Positions 17,795-27,738 of a stretch of DNA of 64,000 nt are shown here, one piece after another (positions within the stretch are counted from its first letter, which is position 1; every line of letters starts with the position of its first letter). The translations under genes and the position numbers were made by a program. The notes beneath the pieces were generated by a model. That model saw nothing but the letters and a program-made list of their open reading frames with translations, was not told the DNA's origin and ran no database searches. Location of the stretch: positions 1 through 64,000 of the forward strand of contig CAKPSH010000001.1 of assembly GCA_934183325.1 (NCBI GenBank), in the 5' to 3' direction. Source of the stretch: an uncultured Clostridia bacterium (GTDB lineage: Bacteria > Bacillota > Clostridia > TANB77 > CAG-508).

Positions 17795-20700
17795 CTACTT
17801 TATATAAAGTGTGAGACGAGAGCCGATACCGTAGCTGGTGTAAGTAGGGTAGTAGTCGTAGCGATAGACCGCGGTACCAGTATCACCGGTACTGTAATAG
17901 CCACCACGATTAGTACGGTACGCAGAAGAATTCGCCTCTACCGTCCACTCTCTAACATTCGAGCTTAGGTCGAAAATGTTATTCATTATATCATTTGGAT
18001 ATTCTCCTGTAATAGATCTTGCTCCTGAATGATTTCCTGTTCTTAATGTTACCTTTGTTTTATCTGAACCTGTTAATAAGTAATTTAATGCCGCATCATA
18101 TTGGCTTCCCCAGATCATACTTGATGTTACACTTGTACTTGAAGAATATGGGTTTGACTCATAATCACTACTTGATTTTAGATACATATTATACCAATTT
18201 GTTGTCGCCATTGGTGTTGCTCTTGCTACTGATTTTATTACTTCTCCTGTATTATCTTTATTGCTTGTTGCTCCTGAAACCCAACTGCTTGTCTCATATC
18301 TTCCTATGTAAAATCCTTTATTTTTCTTTACACTTTCTACCATTTCTGTATATTTTCTATTTAAGTATTGTCCAAATGTTGCTGGCGAAGTAATATTGCT
18401 ATTTTTTAATCCACTTAATTTACTATAATTATCTGCATCATATTGGGTTCCTGCTGTATATTGCCATGATAGATTCGCTGTACTTCCAGTTACTAAACTT
18501 GGTTCTCTATAACTTGTTGTTCCTAATCTATAATTTTTTATATCATTATTTATAACCCAAGATTTTACTCCGCTATAACTATATAATATTCCTTCATAAT
18601 ATATTCCTGTTGTACTTTTAGCATATCCTGACTGTTTCCTTGCCATTGGTTTATATGTTGATGTATTGTTTGAAAATGCTACTGTTGTCGTTTCATCATA
18701 TACTGCATTTTCTACTGGCACCCATACATATTGGTTTCCTGCCTCATCTTCTATTACTAACCCTTTTGATATTGTTTTATTTAATGATGAAGTTCCATAT
18801 CTAAATCCTGCTGGTATCACTGCTGTATTACCTTCGTCATCTGGATATTCATAGTTTTCTTCCATTATTTCTGAATACGTTTCTAACTCACTTATAGTTG
18901 TTGTTTTATAACTTAAAGAATTATTTTTTCCATCTGCTATTCTTGTATATATTATATCTCCTGTTGATAATCCTTTTACAATACAACCATCTGTGAATGT
19001 TTGTCCATTATTATTTACTTTTGCACTTGTTTTCCATCCTGAATTACTTGGTGTTTCTCCGTCTTTCAATATTTGATATTCTATGTGATAATTCTCTGAT
19101 TTATATGTATCTGATAATTTTAAATATGATACACCATTTCCACTTTTTCCATAAGTTTTTTCTAGTGTTGTTGGATTTTCTGTTAATGTTAATAGTTCTG
19201 TTTGTATTTTACTTGAATAGTATGTGCTTGTCTTTCCTGCATTATTGGTTACTTCAACTTTTATATAATATATTGAATTTTGAGTTAATCCAGAAAACTC
19301 ATAAGCCCATCCAAAGCTTTCTTCTGTTTTTACTATATAACTTTCTGAAAAATCTTCTGCACTAAAATCTTTTAAACTTATAGTATACTTATATTTTTTT
19401 ATACCTGATTCACTATCTACTGCTTGCACTTTTATTTTTATGTTATTAGTTCCTGTTTCTATAGTTTCATTTGTTGCATCTTCATCTATAACTGGTGCTG
19501 TTGTGTCATCTGTATTATTTATATACAATGACATTCTTGTTCCTAGACCATAAGTACTTGAGTCTCCACCTGTATTTGTTGGATTTGTATATATGGTTGT
19601 TATTGTAGGTGGTCTCCAACTACCTATTCTCGCATTTGCTCCATATATTCCATACTTATCTGTTGTTTTTAAGAAAGAACCTCCTCTATAATTTCTATAA
19701 TTATTAGAAGTTGCCTCCTGTGTCCATTCTACAACATTTCCTGATAAATCAAATATATTTTTGGCTAAGTCATCTCCATATTGACCTGTATTTGAACGTG
19801 CTCCGGTTCTATTTCCTACTATACTTGTTACAAAATCTTTCGTTTTTTCATCTTTTAGCATCCAGTTTAACATTGCATCCCATTGACTTCCCCAAATCAT
19901 ACTACTTGTTACACTTTTGCTTGTATAATATGGATTTGATGAATTCAAATTGCTATCCTGATAGTAAAAATCGTGATACCAATTTTGGTTATATATTGGT
20001 ACTTTATTAGTTTGTGATTGTACTATTGCAGTTGCTGAAGTTAAATTACTTACTGTACTCGTTTCATATCTTCCTACATAAAATCCTTTATATTTATCTA
20101 CACTCTTTATCATATTACTATATTGTTCATTCATATATTGTCCAAATTCTGTATATGTTCCAAATCCTTTTGCTCCACTTAAATTCAAATTTGAATAAAA
20201 TGCTAAATCATACGTTGTACCATTAGCTTTTCCATTCTCTATATTCCAAGTATCGTCTGATGTTGAACCTACTGTTATTAAGCTTGGTTCTCTTGTGGCT
20301 GTTGTGTTCATTCCTGTGGCTGTTCTTTGTTTTGACGAAGTCGTTCCACTAAAGTTATATAAAATTCCTTCATAATATTTAGTATTACCTGTTTGTTTTC
20401 TTGCCATTTCTTTTCCTGTTGTATTTGAAGATGTTTCTACTACTGTTTCAATTGGTACCCATACAAATTCATTTCCACTTGTATCTTGTATTACTAGTCC
20501 TTCATTTACTTTACTTGTTGTTTCTCCTGTTCCTACTTTAAATCCTGCTGGTATTGTCGCTGTATTTCCTTCGCTATCTGTATATTTTACTGTTTTAGTT
20601 TCTGATGAGTTTCCTTCTGTATCTATATAATATTCAAATCCTTCTAGCCCTGTTATTTTTATTGCTAAATAATCTGCTGACCTATTTATTCCATCATACA

Positions 20701-23700
20701 AACTTGCATATATTATTTGATTATTTGAAAGTCCTGTTACCAGTTCTCCAGTCTTCCAATTTGCTTCCTCTAATGTTTGGTCACTTGCTATCTCACTTGA
20801 TAGTACTTGATATTGTATATAATATCCTTGGCTTGAATAGTTGGTACTACTTTGTGCTAGTTGTATTACTCCTTCTCCACTTTTTCCATATTTGTTTTTT
20901 ACCTCTATATTGTCTTTAGCTATATTTCCTAATTCTTGCGTTTTTACAGTTGTAGTTGTTGCTTTTCCAGCATTCCCTGCACCATCTGTTGCTACTATTT
21001 TTATACTATATGTTGTATTTTGTTTTATATTTGTATATGTATAATTTCCTGTTGATGTACTAGCAACTTCTTTCCATTCTGTTGTATCTTCTGGATTTGA
21101 ACTTTCCTTTATATAATACGTATATTTACTTACTCCTGTTTCTTTATCTTGTGCTGTTGCTTTTACTGTTATTTTGTTTGATGTTGAACTTGTCCCTGTT
21201 ATCGTGATTACTGGACCTGTTGTATCGCTTGTACTTATTATATATAATTGCAGTCTTGAACCAAATATTGGTCCTCTATCTGTTGATGTTACTTCATTTC
21301 TTGAACTTGGCAATGCTGTTTTTGCTTTATCATATCCTCCACCACGATATATTCTATATGTTGTTCCACTTGCTTCTTGTGTCCATTCATAAGCATTTGA
21401 ACCTAAATCATATAAATTATTTATAATATCTGTACTATCTTCTGCTGACTTACTCAATGTATTTTTTGGTGTTCCTGTTTTTGCGGTTATCTTACTCTTA
21501 TCATCATTCTTCAATATGTAATTTAACATTGCATCATATTGACTTCCCCAGAGCATACTTGATACTACGCTTTTACTTCCATAATATGGATTACTTGTAT
21601 ATTTTCTACTATCTTGAAATAAATATAACTCATACCAATTATAGTTTGATAAGATTTCATTATTTGACTTTGAACCTATTACTATATTTCCAGTACTATT
21701 TATACTTTTTGTTGTCTCATACCTGCTTACATAAAAACCTCCAAATGAATCTACTGATAATATCATATTATTATAATTATTTGCTATATCTTCTCCTAAT
21801 TCTGTTGATGATGTGAATCCTAATATTTGATTATAATAATTACTGTGTGCATCATTCGTTATTCCTTGAACCTGACTTACATTCCAGGTATATCCATCTT
21901 TTGTACTTCCTGTTATTAGACTTGGTTCTCTATAACTACTTTTTCCAATTCCCGTATTACTTGTATTTCTAAATGATATTACTCCATTAAATGTGTATAT
22001 TATTCCTTCGTAATATCCTGTATTTGAACTTTGTTTTATTGCCATTGGTTTATATGTACTACTACTTGCTGTTCCTGCATTTGTTGGTATTACTGTATTT
22101 TCATCATGTATTGCATCATTTACTGGTACCCACATATATTCATTATTTTGTGCATCTTTTAATATTATTCCCTCTGACTGTTTATTTTCTCCTGTTGTAT
22201 TTGATATTTTAAATCCTTGTGGTACACTTACTGGATAACCAGCTGCTGTATTCTCTTTAGTTGCATTATTTCCATAGCCTTCTTCTCCTAATTTTCTTGT
22301 CTGTAAACTTTGGCTATTATCTATGTATGTTTTATTTCCTGTATATGTCGTATTTGTTGTAGCTTGTGTACTTGCTATTAATGTTGCTGTGTTCTCACAT
22401 CTTGTTACTTTTCCTTCTGAATTTATTACTAATACCTTTATTTTATATGTTTGATTTGCTTTTATATCTGTTATCGTTACTTTATCATCATAATATGTAT
22501 TACTTGATATTAATTTGTAACTATCATCATTTATATTTTTGTAATAATAATTGTATAAACTTGCCCCTTCTATTTTTTTATTTATTTGTACTTCCATTTT
22601 ATTGCTTGATGTTGATATTGCTAATATTTCATAGCTTGCTCTTTCTACTTTTGCAAATTCTGTATCACTATACCCTTTTACTGCCACATTACTTATTGTA
22701 CTTGATGCATATCCTTTACTTGAATTTACTCCATCTGTTAGTCTTGCATATATTATATTTCCTTCTTTTAAATTATCTATATTACTTGTTTTATCTGTTA
22801 TCTTTGTCCATTTCGTTTTATCATTTATATCTGGAGCTGTTGTACCATCTTCTTTTACTTGATATTCCATATCATAATCTGTTGTCTTGTTATTTATTGT
22901 TATTCTGGCTATTGAATTTCTCCATATTATATTGTTAAATTCTATTTCTCCTGTTGTGTATAGAAATTCTTCTGTTGTTATTGTTATTTCTTTTGAGCCT
23001 ATATTTCCTAACTTGTCTTCTACTTCAACTTTTATATAATATTTTTTGTTTGATATTAATCCTGTAAATTTATAAGTTTTCTCACTTGTTTCTATACTTG
23101 TGTACTCTATTTTTCCTTCTGCTCTATAACTATATTTATATTTTACATTTTCAGCAATTCCAATACCTGTATCTGTTGCATTTGCACTTACTGTTATTGT
23201 ATTTATATCTTTTTCTACTTCTTGTACTGTTACTGTTGGTCCTTCCTTATCTATTTTTGTAATATCTATTGTTTCTGTCTTTGTATTTCCTGCTATATCT
23301 CTTACTTTTATAATTATTCCTGTTGTATTTTTCTCATATTCTTTTGTATTCTCTACTTGCCATGTTGTTCCTCCGTCAAAGCTATATGCTTCATCTTGTA
23401 ATCCACTTTCTGTATCTTCTGCAGTTATCGTTATTGTTACATTTTCCTTTGTCCATTCTTCTGGATTTCCTGATATTTTTACAGTTGGCTCTGTTATATC
23501 TTTTATTTGTTTTCTTACCATTGGACTATTATTGGTTCCATCTGTTAATCTTACATAAACTGTATAATTATTTAATAAATCACCACAATTTATTTCTTTG
23601 ACTGTTGCTTCTTTTGTTATCCATCCATCTGTTGTTGGTTCATCTGTTTCATTATCTACAACTTGATATTGAAGATTATAGTTTGAATTATTTGTTATTG

Positions 23701-26572
23701 TTACACTTGCTTTTTTGTTTTCCCATATTACATCTGAAATTGTGAAATCTGTTGCTATACTTCCTGTTTCTGCTGTTATTATCTTACTTGTTGTATTTCC
23801 TAATTTATCTGATATTTCTATCTTTATATAATATGTTATTCCTTGAGTTAAACTTGTATATGTTTTGCTAGAGTATTTATTTATTGTTGTATCGGTTTCT
23901 TTCTGTGCTGTTGCTAACTCTTTTTCGCTTTTAGCTATATAATAATCATAGTTTATTAGTTCTTCAAATTGTACTCCTGCATCTTTTAAATTTGTTACAT
24001 TTACTGTTATTGAACTTGAGGTTGATGTTGTACTTACTTCAAATTCTGGTCCTGTTTTGTCTATATTTGTTATATTTATTGTATTATATGTGGAAATATT
24101 TCCTGCTTCGTCTCTTACTTTTATTACTATTCCTGATGTATTTTCTTGATATGTTTTTGTATTTTCCGTTTGCCATGTTGTTCCTCCGTCAAAACTGTAT
24201 GCAGTATTTTGTAATCCACTTTCTATATCTTCTGCATTTATTGTTAATGTTACATTTTCTTTTGACCATTCTGTTGGTGTTTGTGTTACTTTTATTGTTG
24301 GTGCTGTTGTATCTTGTATTGTTGTGGTTGAATATTTTGTATAGTTTGTTCCATCAAATAATCTTGCTACTACAATATAATTATTTTTTAAATTTCCAAC
24401 AGTTGTAGTTTTTTCAGTTGCTTTTGTCCAAGCTGAATTTTCTTCTTGTATGCTTGCTCCTTCTGGTATTACTTGATATTGTAATTCATATTCTGTATTA
24501 TTTGTTATATCTATACTTGCTAATTTATTATTCCATTTCTTGTTACTTACTTCTATATTTCCTGTTACTAAGTCAAATCTAGGCGTAATAATTTCTAAAA
24601 TTCCCTCTCCTATATTTCCTATTAAATCTTTAGTTGTAACTCTAATACTATATTGTTTATTTGCTGTTAAACTTGTGAAAGTATATGTATTAGAAACTTG
24701 ATTTTCTGCTTTTAAAGCATAACTTTCTGCTTCTATCTCTTTTATATAATAATTGTATTTTATGTTCTCTGGCATTCCTGATATACTATCTCTTGCTTCT
24801 ACACTAACTGATATTGAATTTGTTTTATTCTCTGTCTTTGTTATATTTACTATTGGTCCTTCATTATCTTCTACTTTTAAAACATAATCTTGTCCATAAT
24901 TTCTACCATCACTAAGTGCTATGTATATTGTTTCTCCATTTGTTAATGTTATTTCTCCTGTATACTCTTTCCAGTTTGTTTGATTTTCTCTATTCATTCC
25001 ATATTTTATTGTATATGCTGTATCTGTACTTAGTTTTATTTTTGCTTGTGCTGTTTCTGGTGTTTCTGTTTCTATCCACTGTATTTCTTTTGTTATATTT
25101 TCTTCAGCTGATGGTACCATTAATGTTCTTACTTGTATTGTTATGCTTCCTTTATTTCCAGCTAAGTCTTCTCTTTCTACTTTTATATAATATGTTAAAT
25201 ATGCATCTAACTCTTTAAATGTATATATTCCTGTTGTATTACTTCCATTTACACTTGCATTTTCTATTCCATCTAATGATTGTGCTATATAATATTTATA
25301 TGGCTTTTCATCTGCTAATCCACTTTCATTATCTACACTTGTTGCTTTTATTGTAATAGTTTTGGTAGTCGTTTCTGTTGCAATTGCAGTTAAGATTGGT
25401 GCAACTGCATCTGAAATAATACAACTTGCGTACTGTGTATATTTTTCTCCATCATATAATCTTGCTATTATTTTATCTGCATATTTTAGATTTTCAATTG
25501 TAATTGTCTTAGGATTAACTGTTATCCAACCTTTCATATCTGTTTCATCTATTACATCATTTACTCCTACTATTTTATATTGCAAACTATATGTAGAATT
25601 ATTTGTTATTTTTACTTTTGCTTTATTTGAATTCCACTCTGGATTTGAAAATATTATTGTTCCTTCTGTATAGCTTATTTGGTTTTCATTTGTTATTATA
25701 TCTGTCCCTTTTTCTATTGTTCCTTGTGTTTTCTTTATAAATGTTACTTCATATGTATTTCCTTTTTCAAATCTGGCTTTTGGTATTGTTAATGAATCCA
25801 TTGTTGTTTGTGTTAATATATATATATCTTTTAATATATATGATGACTTATCTAACTCTAATTTTGTATTGTCAAATTTTATTCCTAAGTCTTTTTCTGG
25901 ATTATTTACTTTTATATTTAATTTTACATATTCTCCGTTTTCTGCTTCAACTATATTAGTAACATAATTAGAATTTATATGTACTTTCATTTTTATATTA
26001 CTTGTTATTTCTTTTGTATATGGTGATATTGCTTTTATTTTTAATTGTATATTTATTATTTTTCCGTTTTCTATTTTATCGCTTTTTGATGTAACTACTA
26101 ATTTATATTGATTTTCTTTTAATATTTGCTCAGCATTTTCTGTTTTTGAATTTAAAACTAAATTTTCTGCATAACTTATTTTGTTTCCATTAGTATCTTG
26201 TTTTTCTTTTGAAATATTATTTCCGTTTTCATCTTCTATTTCTATTGATACTAAGTCTTCATCATTTATATTATCTCCATCTTCATCTATAATTTGTGCT
26301 TCTATATCATACTTTATTTCTTCATCTGTTACTTGAACACTGTCTATATAATTCTTTACATTAAACTTTATATCCTGTGAATCTTTTCCATTCCACTCAT
26401 TAATTCTATATTCTTGTTCTTTTAAATTACTATCAAAATAAAAAGCAGTAGACTCTTGGACATGTGTTCCTTTCCTTTCTATTACATATCTTGAAAATGT
26501 TTTTCTTATAAATAATGTTCCTATTATTAATATTATTAAAAAAATCATTATTACTAAATTTTTCTTTTTCAT
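17795..26572 (-). CDS. Giant DGR-diversified surface protein with three FGE/C-lectin-like modules
   Basis: 2925 residues from the ATG at 26572 (AAAGGAAA 7 nt upstream). The N-terminus has one hydrophobic segment followed by TFSRYVIERKG, resembling the SipW-processed start of the TasA-like proteins beside it. Residues about 60-1400 are Ig/Fn3-like repeats, many with a TAPTI-type linker and a WTKENVTITI strand. Three formylglycine-generating-enzyme-like (C-type-lectin fold) modules follow at about 1440-1780, 1975-2355 and 2570-2925. Each has a WVPV strand, a KGFYVGRYET-type strand, a SSMIWGSQWDAML-type segment and an EWTxEA...YRGG end, and they are separated by further Ig-like modules. The DGR variable repeat encodes the last 42 or so residues. 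FGE-like domains are the usual ligand-binding scaffold of DGR targets. No LPxTG motif. Probably a ligand-binding adhesin. Confidence 0.92.
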   Translation of the reverse strand: MKKKNLVIMIFLIILIIGTLFIRKTFSRYVIERKGTHVQESTAFYFDSNLKEQEYRINEWNGKDSQDIKFNVKNYIDSVQVTDEEIKYDIEAQIIDEDGDNINDEDLVSIEIEDENGNNISKEKQDTNGNKISYAENLVLNSKTENAEQILKENQYKLVVTSKSDKIENGKIINIQLKIKAISPYTKEITSNIKMKVHINSNYVTNIVEAENGEYVKLNIKVNNPEKDLGIKFDNTKLELDKSSYILKDIYILTQTTMDSLTIPKARFEKGNTYEVTFIKKTQGTIEKGTDIITNENQISYTEGTIIFSNPEWNSNKAKVKITNNSTYSLQYKIVGVNDVIDETDMKGWITVNPKTITIENLKYADKIIARLYDGEKYTQYASCIISDAVAPILTAIATETTTKTITIKATSVDNESGLADEKPYKYYIAQSLDGIENASVNGSNTTGIYTFKELDAYLTYYIKVEREDLAGNKGSITIQVRTLMVPSAEENITKEIQWIETETPETAQAKIKLSTDTAYTIKYGMNRENQTNWKEYTGEITLTNGETIYIALSDGRNYGQDYVLKVEDNEGPIVNITKTENKTNSISVSVEARDSISGMPENIKYNYYIKEIEAESYALKAENQVSNTYTFTSLTANKQYSIRVTTKDLIGNIGEGILEIITPRFDLVTGNIEVSNKKWNNKLASIDITNNTEYELQYQVIPEGASIQEENSAWTKATEKTTTVGNLKNNYIVVARLFDGTNYTKYSTTTIQDTTAPTIKVTQTPTEWSKENVTLTINAEDIESGLQNTAYSFDGGTTWQTENTKTYQENTSGIVIKVRDEAGNISTYNTINITNIDKTGPEFEVSTTSTSSSITVNVTNLKDAGVQFEELINYDYYIAKSEKELATAQKETDTTINKYSSKTYTSLTQGITYYIKIEISDKLGNTTSKIITAETGSIATDFTISDVIWENKKASVTITNNSNYNLQYQVVDNETDEPTTDGWITKEATVKEINCGDLLNNYTVYVRLTDGTNNSPMVRKQIKDITEPTVKISGNPEEWTKENVTITITAEDTESGLQDEAYSFDGGTTWQVENTKEYEKNTTGIIIKVRDIAGNTKTETIDITKIDKEGPTVTVQEVEKDINTITVSANATDTGIGIAENVKYKYSYRAEGKIEYTSIETSEKTYKFTGLISNKKYYIKVEVEDKLGNIGSKEITITTEEFLYTTGEIEFNNIIWRNSIARITINNKTTDYDMEYQVKEDGTTAPDINDKTKWTKITDKTSNIDNLKEGNIIYARLTDGVNSSKGYASSTISNVAVKGYSDTEFAKVERASYEILAISTSSNKMEVQINKKIEGASLYNYYYKNINDDSYKLISSNTYYDDKVTITDIKANQTYKIKVLVINSEGKVTRCENTATLIASTQATTNTTYTGNKTYIDNSQSLQTRKLGEEGYGNNATKENTAAGYPVSVPQGFKISNTTGENKQSEGIILKDAQNNEYMWVPVNDAIHDENTVIPTNAGTASSSTYKPMAIKQSSNTGYYEGIIYTFNGVISFRNTSNTGIGKSSYREPSLITGSTKDGYTWNVSQVQGITNDAHSNYYNQILGFTSSTELGEDIANNYNNMILSVDSFGGFYVSRYETTKSINSTGNIVIGSKSNNEILSNYNWYELYLFQDSRKYTSNPYYGSKSVVSSMLWGSQYDAMLNYILKNDDKSKITAKTGTPKNTLSKSAEDSTDIINNLYDLGSNAYEWTQEASGTTYRIYRGGGYDKAKTALPSSRNEVTSTDRGPIFGSRLQLYIISTSDTTGPVITITGTSSTSNKITVKATAQDKETGVSKYTYYIKESSNPEDTTEWKEVASTSTGNYTYTNIKQNTTYSIKIVATDGAGNAGKATTTTVKTQELGNIAKDNIEVKNKYGKSGEGVIQLAQSSTNYSSQGYYIQYQVLSSEIASDQTLEEANWKTGELVTGLSNNQIIYASLYDGINRSADYLAIKITGLEGFEYYIDTEGNSSETKTVKYTDSEGNTATIPAGFKVGTGETTSKVNEGLVIQDTSGNEFVWVPIETVVETSSNTTGKEMARKQTGNTKYYEGILYNFSGTTSSKQRTATGMNTTATREPSLITVGSTSDDTWNIENGKANGTTYDLAFYSNLNLSGAKGFGTYTEFGQYMNEQYSNMIKSVDKYKGFYVGRYETSTVSNLTSATAIVQSQTNKVPIYNQNWYHDFYYQDSNLNSSNPYYTSKSVTSSMIWGSQWDAMLNWMLKDEKTKDFVTSIVGNRTGARSNTGQYGDDLAKNIFDLSGNVVEWTQEATSNNYRNYRGGSFLKTTDKYGIYGANARIGSWRPPTITTIYTNPTNTGGDSSTYGLGTRMSLYINNTDDTTAPVIDEDATNETIETGTNNIKIKVQAVDSESGIKKYKYTISLKDFSAEDFSESYIVKTEESFGWAYEFSGLTQNSIYYIKVEVTNNAGKTSTYYSSKIQTELLTLTENPTTLEKTYGKSGNGVSYLKLSDTYKSENYHIEYQILKDGETPSNSGWKTSAKVNNNGQTFTDGCIVKGLSTGDIIYTRIADGKNNSLSYKTTTISELETYSEIMEENYEYPDDEGNTAVIPAGFRYGTSSLNKTISKGLVIEDEAGNQYVWVPVENAVYDETTTVAFSNNTSTYKPMARKQSGYAKSTTGIYYEGILYSYSGVKSWVINNDIKNYRLGTTSYREPSLVTGSTANLSWQYTAGTQYDADNYSKLSGLKNSNITSPATFGQYLNRKYTEMVESVKKNKGFYIGRYETSSWVSGATSNKDNTGEVIKSVARATPMATTNWYNMYLKSSSDYESNPYSSSTSVTSSMIWGSQYDAALNYLLTGSDKTKVTLRTGNHSGARSITGEYPNDIMNNIFDLSSNVREWTVEANSSAYRTNRGGYYSTGDTGTAVYRYDYYPTYTSYGIGSRLTLYIK
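17797..17810. repeat. 14-nt palindrome at the variable repeat edge
   Basis: ACTTTATATAAAGT is a perfect palindrome that overlaps the stop of the giant gene and the 3' limit of the variable repeat. Hairpin/cruciform structures just 3' of the variable repeat assist retrohoming in the Bordetella phage DGR; equivalence here is inference. Confidence 0.45.
17808..17939 (-). repeat. DGR variable repeat (VR)
   Basis: 132 nt at the 3' end of the giant gene, matching the template repeat at 15635-15766. Fifteen substitutions change 13 codons, 12 from Asn and one from Asp, giving seven Tyr, two Ser, three Gly and one Asp. The 5' 40 nt and 3' 20 nt are unchanged. It is GC-richer than the rest of the gene. 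Confidence 0.97.
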
Positions 26573-26597
26573 TGATTTGTTTCCTTTCATAGTATTT

Positions 26598-27104
26598 TTA
26601 ATCCATTTGTTCACTTTTTAAATTTATTTGTACATAATCTACTACTTTTGCATATTTATAATCATTGCTGTTATCTTGCCATTTTATTTTTAATTGATAT
26701 TCATGTTCTGAACTTCCTAATTTCATTGGAATATTTTCCGTTATATTATTATTTAGCAAATTTGTTGTCCCTGCTTGTCCATTTTCATACTTATACAATT
26801 CAAATTCCAAAGGTAAATTATCTAATGTCTTTATTTGGATTGTATATTGCATTGATACTTCTGACTTTTTCTCTTCATCTGCATTACTTACTTTAAATGT
26901 ATAAATTTTTTCTTTTTCATTTGGATTTATCCTTAAAGTTATTGCTTCTGTATCTAATAATTTAATTATTGGAACTGCAACTTGTGCTGTATTTGTTGCT
27001 GTATATTTTTGCTCATATCTTGCATAAGATGTTGCTAATGATATTATTAATACTAAAATTATAATTATAAAAATCAAAATTAGTATTATCTTTCTCTTCT
27101 TCAT
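26598..27104 (-). CDS. TasA/camelysin-like exported protein
   Basis: 168 residues from the ATG at 27104, chosen for GGAGG upstream; the frame is open further. A membrane segment is followed by SYARYEQKYTATNTAQVA, the motif seen after the signal peptide of SipW-dependent fibre proteins (TasA, CalY). The rest is a compact beta-rich domain. It overlaps nothing but sits 25 nt before the giant gene start and 19 nt after the signal peptidase, so export by that peptidase is likely. Family assignment rests on signal motif, size and neighbourhood. Confidence 0.7.
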   Translation of the reverse strand: MKKRKIILILIFIIIILVLIISLATSYARYEQKYTATNTAQVAVPIIKLLDTEAITLRINPNEKEKIYTFKVSNADEEKKSEVSMQYTIQIKTLDNLPLEFELYKYENGQAGTTNLLNNNITENIPMKLGSSEHEYQLKIKWQDNSNDYKYAKVVDYVQINLKSEQMD

Positions 27105-27123
27105 TTGCTTTTCCTCCATTAAT

Positions 27124-27720
27124 TTATTTTTTATCTTGTTCTTGTTCATAATGTTTTCTAGTAACTTTTCTTTCCTCTCTTTTTTTGTCTTTAAATCTTA
27201 CACATGAAATATATAAACAAAATATAATTACTATTATTATCATTACTAGTTTTCCTTGAAACATTAATGTTAATTTTCCAAGTTTTGGAATTTTAAATAT
27301 TACCTTTCCTACAATATTTTCATCTGTTATTGTTCCACTATCTTCAACATTATTATTATCACCTTTGGTTTGATATATATTTTGTCCATTTTCTTGTGTT
27401 ATCTTAAATATCCTATGTGTTACTATACTTTGTCCTTGCCAAAAAGATATAATGTCTCCTTCTTGTAGTTTTTTGTCTTTTTTGGAAATTACGATATCTC
27501 CTATATTTAATTCTGGTTCCATACTTCCTGATACTATTACATATCCTCTTATTCCTAAAAAATTAGATGTTTCTTTTGAGTTTGCTAGTGCTTGTAAAAT
27601 TACCAAAATGTTGTATACAAGTAATGGAATTAAAATAATATATGCTATTATTTTTATTTTTTTCTTTATACTTTTTTTCTTTTTTTGCCTAGCTTCTATT
27701 TCCTCAATAGTATATATCAT
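27124..27720 (-). CDS. Signal peptidase I, SipW type (second copy)
   Basis: 198 residues with an N-terminal and a C-terminal membrane segment. The motifs SGSMEPELNIGD (nucleophile Ser), VTHRIFKI (His instead of Lys) and TKGDNNNVEDSG (Asp) define the ER-type S26 family, to which Bacillus SipW belongs; SipW releases TasA and TapA. The start has GGAGG. It lies directly before a TasA-like gene and the giant gene. Paralogous to 29208-29816. Confidence 0.88.
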   Translation of the reverse strand: MIYTIEEIEARQKKKKSIKKKIKIIAYIILIPLLVYNILVILQALANSKETSNFLGIRGYVIVSGSMEPELNIGDIVISKKDKKLQEGDIISFWQGQSIVTHRIFKITQENGQNIYQTKGDNNNVEDSGTITDENIVGKVIFKIPKLGKLTLMFQGKLVMIIIVIIFCLYISCVRFKDKKREERKVTRKHYEQEQDKK

Positions 27721-27738
27721 TCTTTATTTCCTCCGCTT

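Larger units (their letters stand above)
15635..17939 (-). mobile_element. Diversity-generating retroelement
   Basis: All parts of a DGR are contiguous on one strand in the order variable repeat (3' end of the giant gene), MutS-like accessory, Avd, reverse transcriptase, template repeat. In known DGRs, TR RNA is reverse-transcribed with adenine-specific infidelity and the cDNA replaces the variable repeat in the target gene, while TR stays unchanged. The 15/15 adenine-only differences show it has acted at least once. Confidence 0.95.

Noticed and set aside
22366..22938. Long plus-strand open frames opposite the giant surface gene
   Set aside because: They are antisense shadows with Leu/Tyr-rich, repeat-like translations and no ribosome-binding sites.
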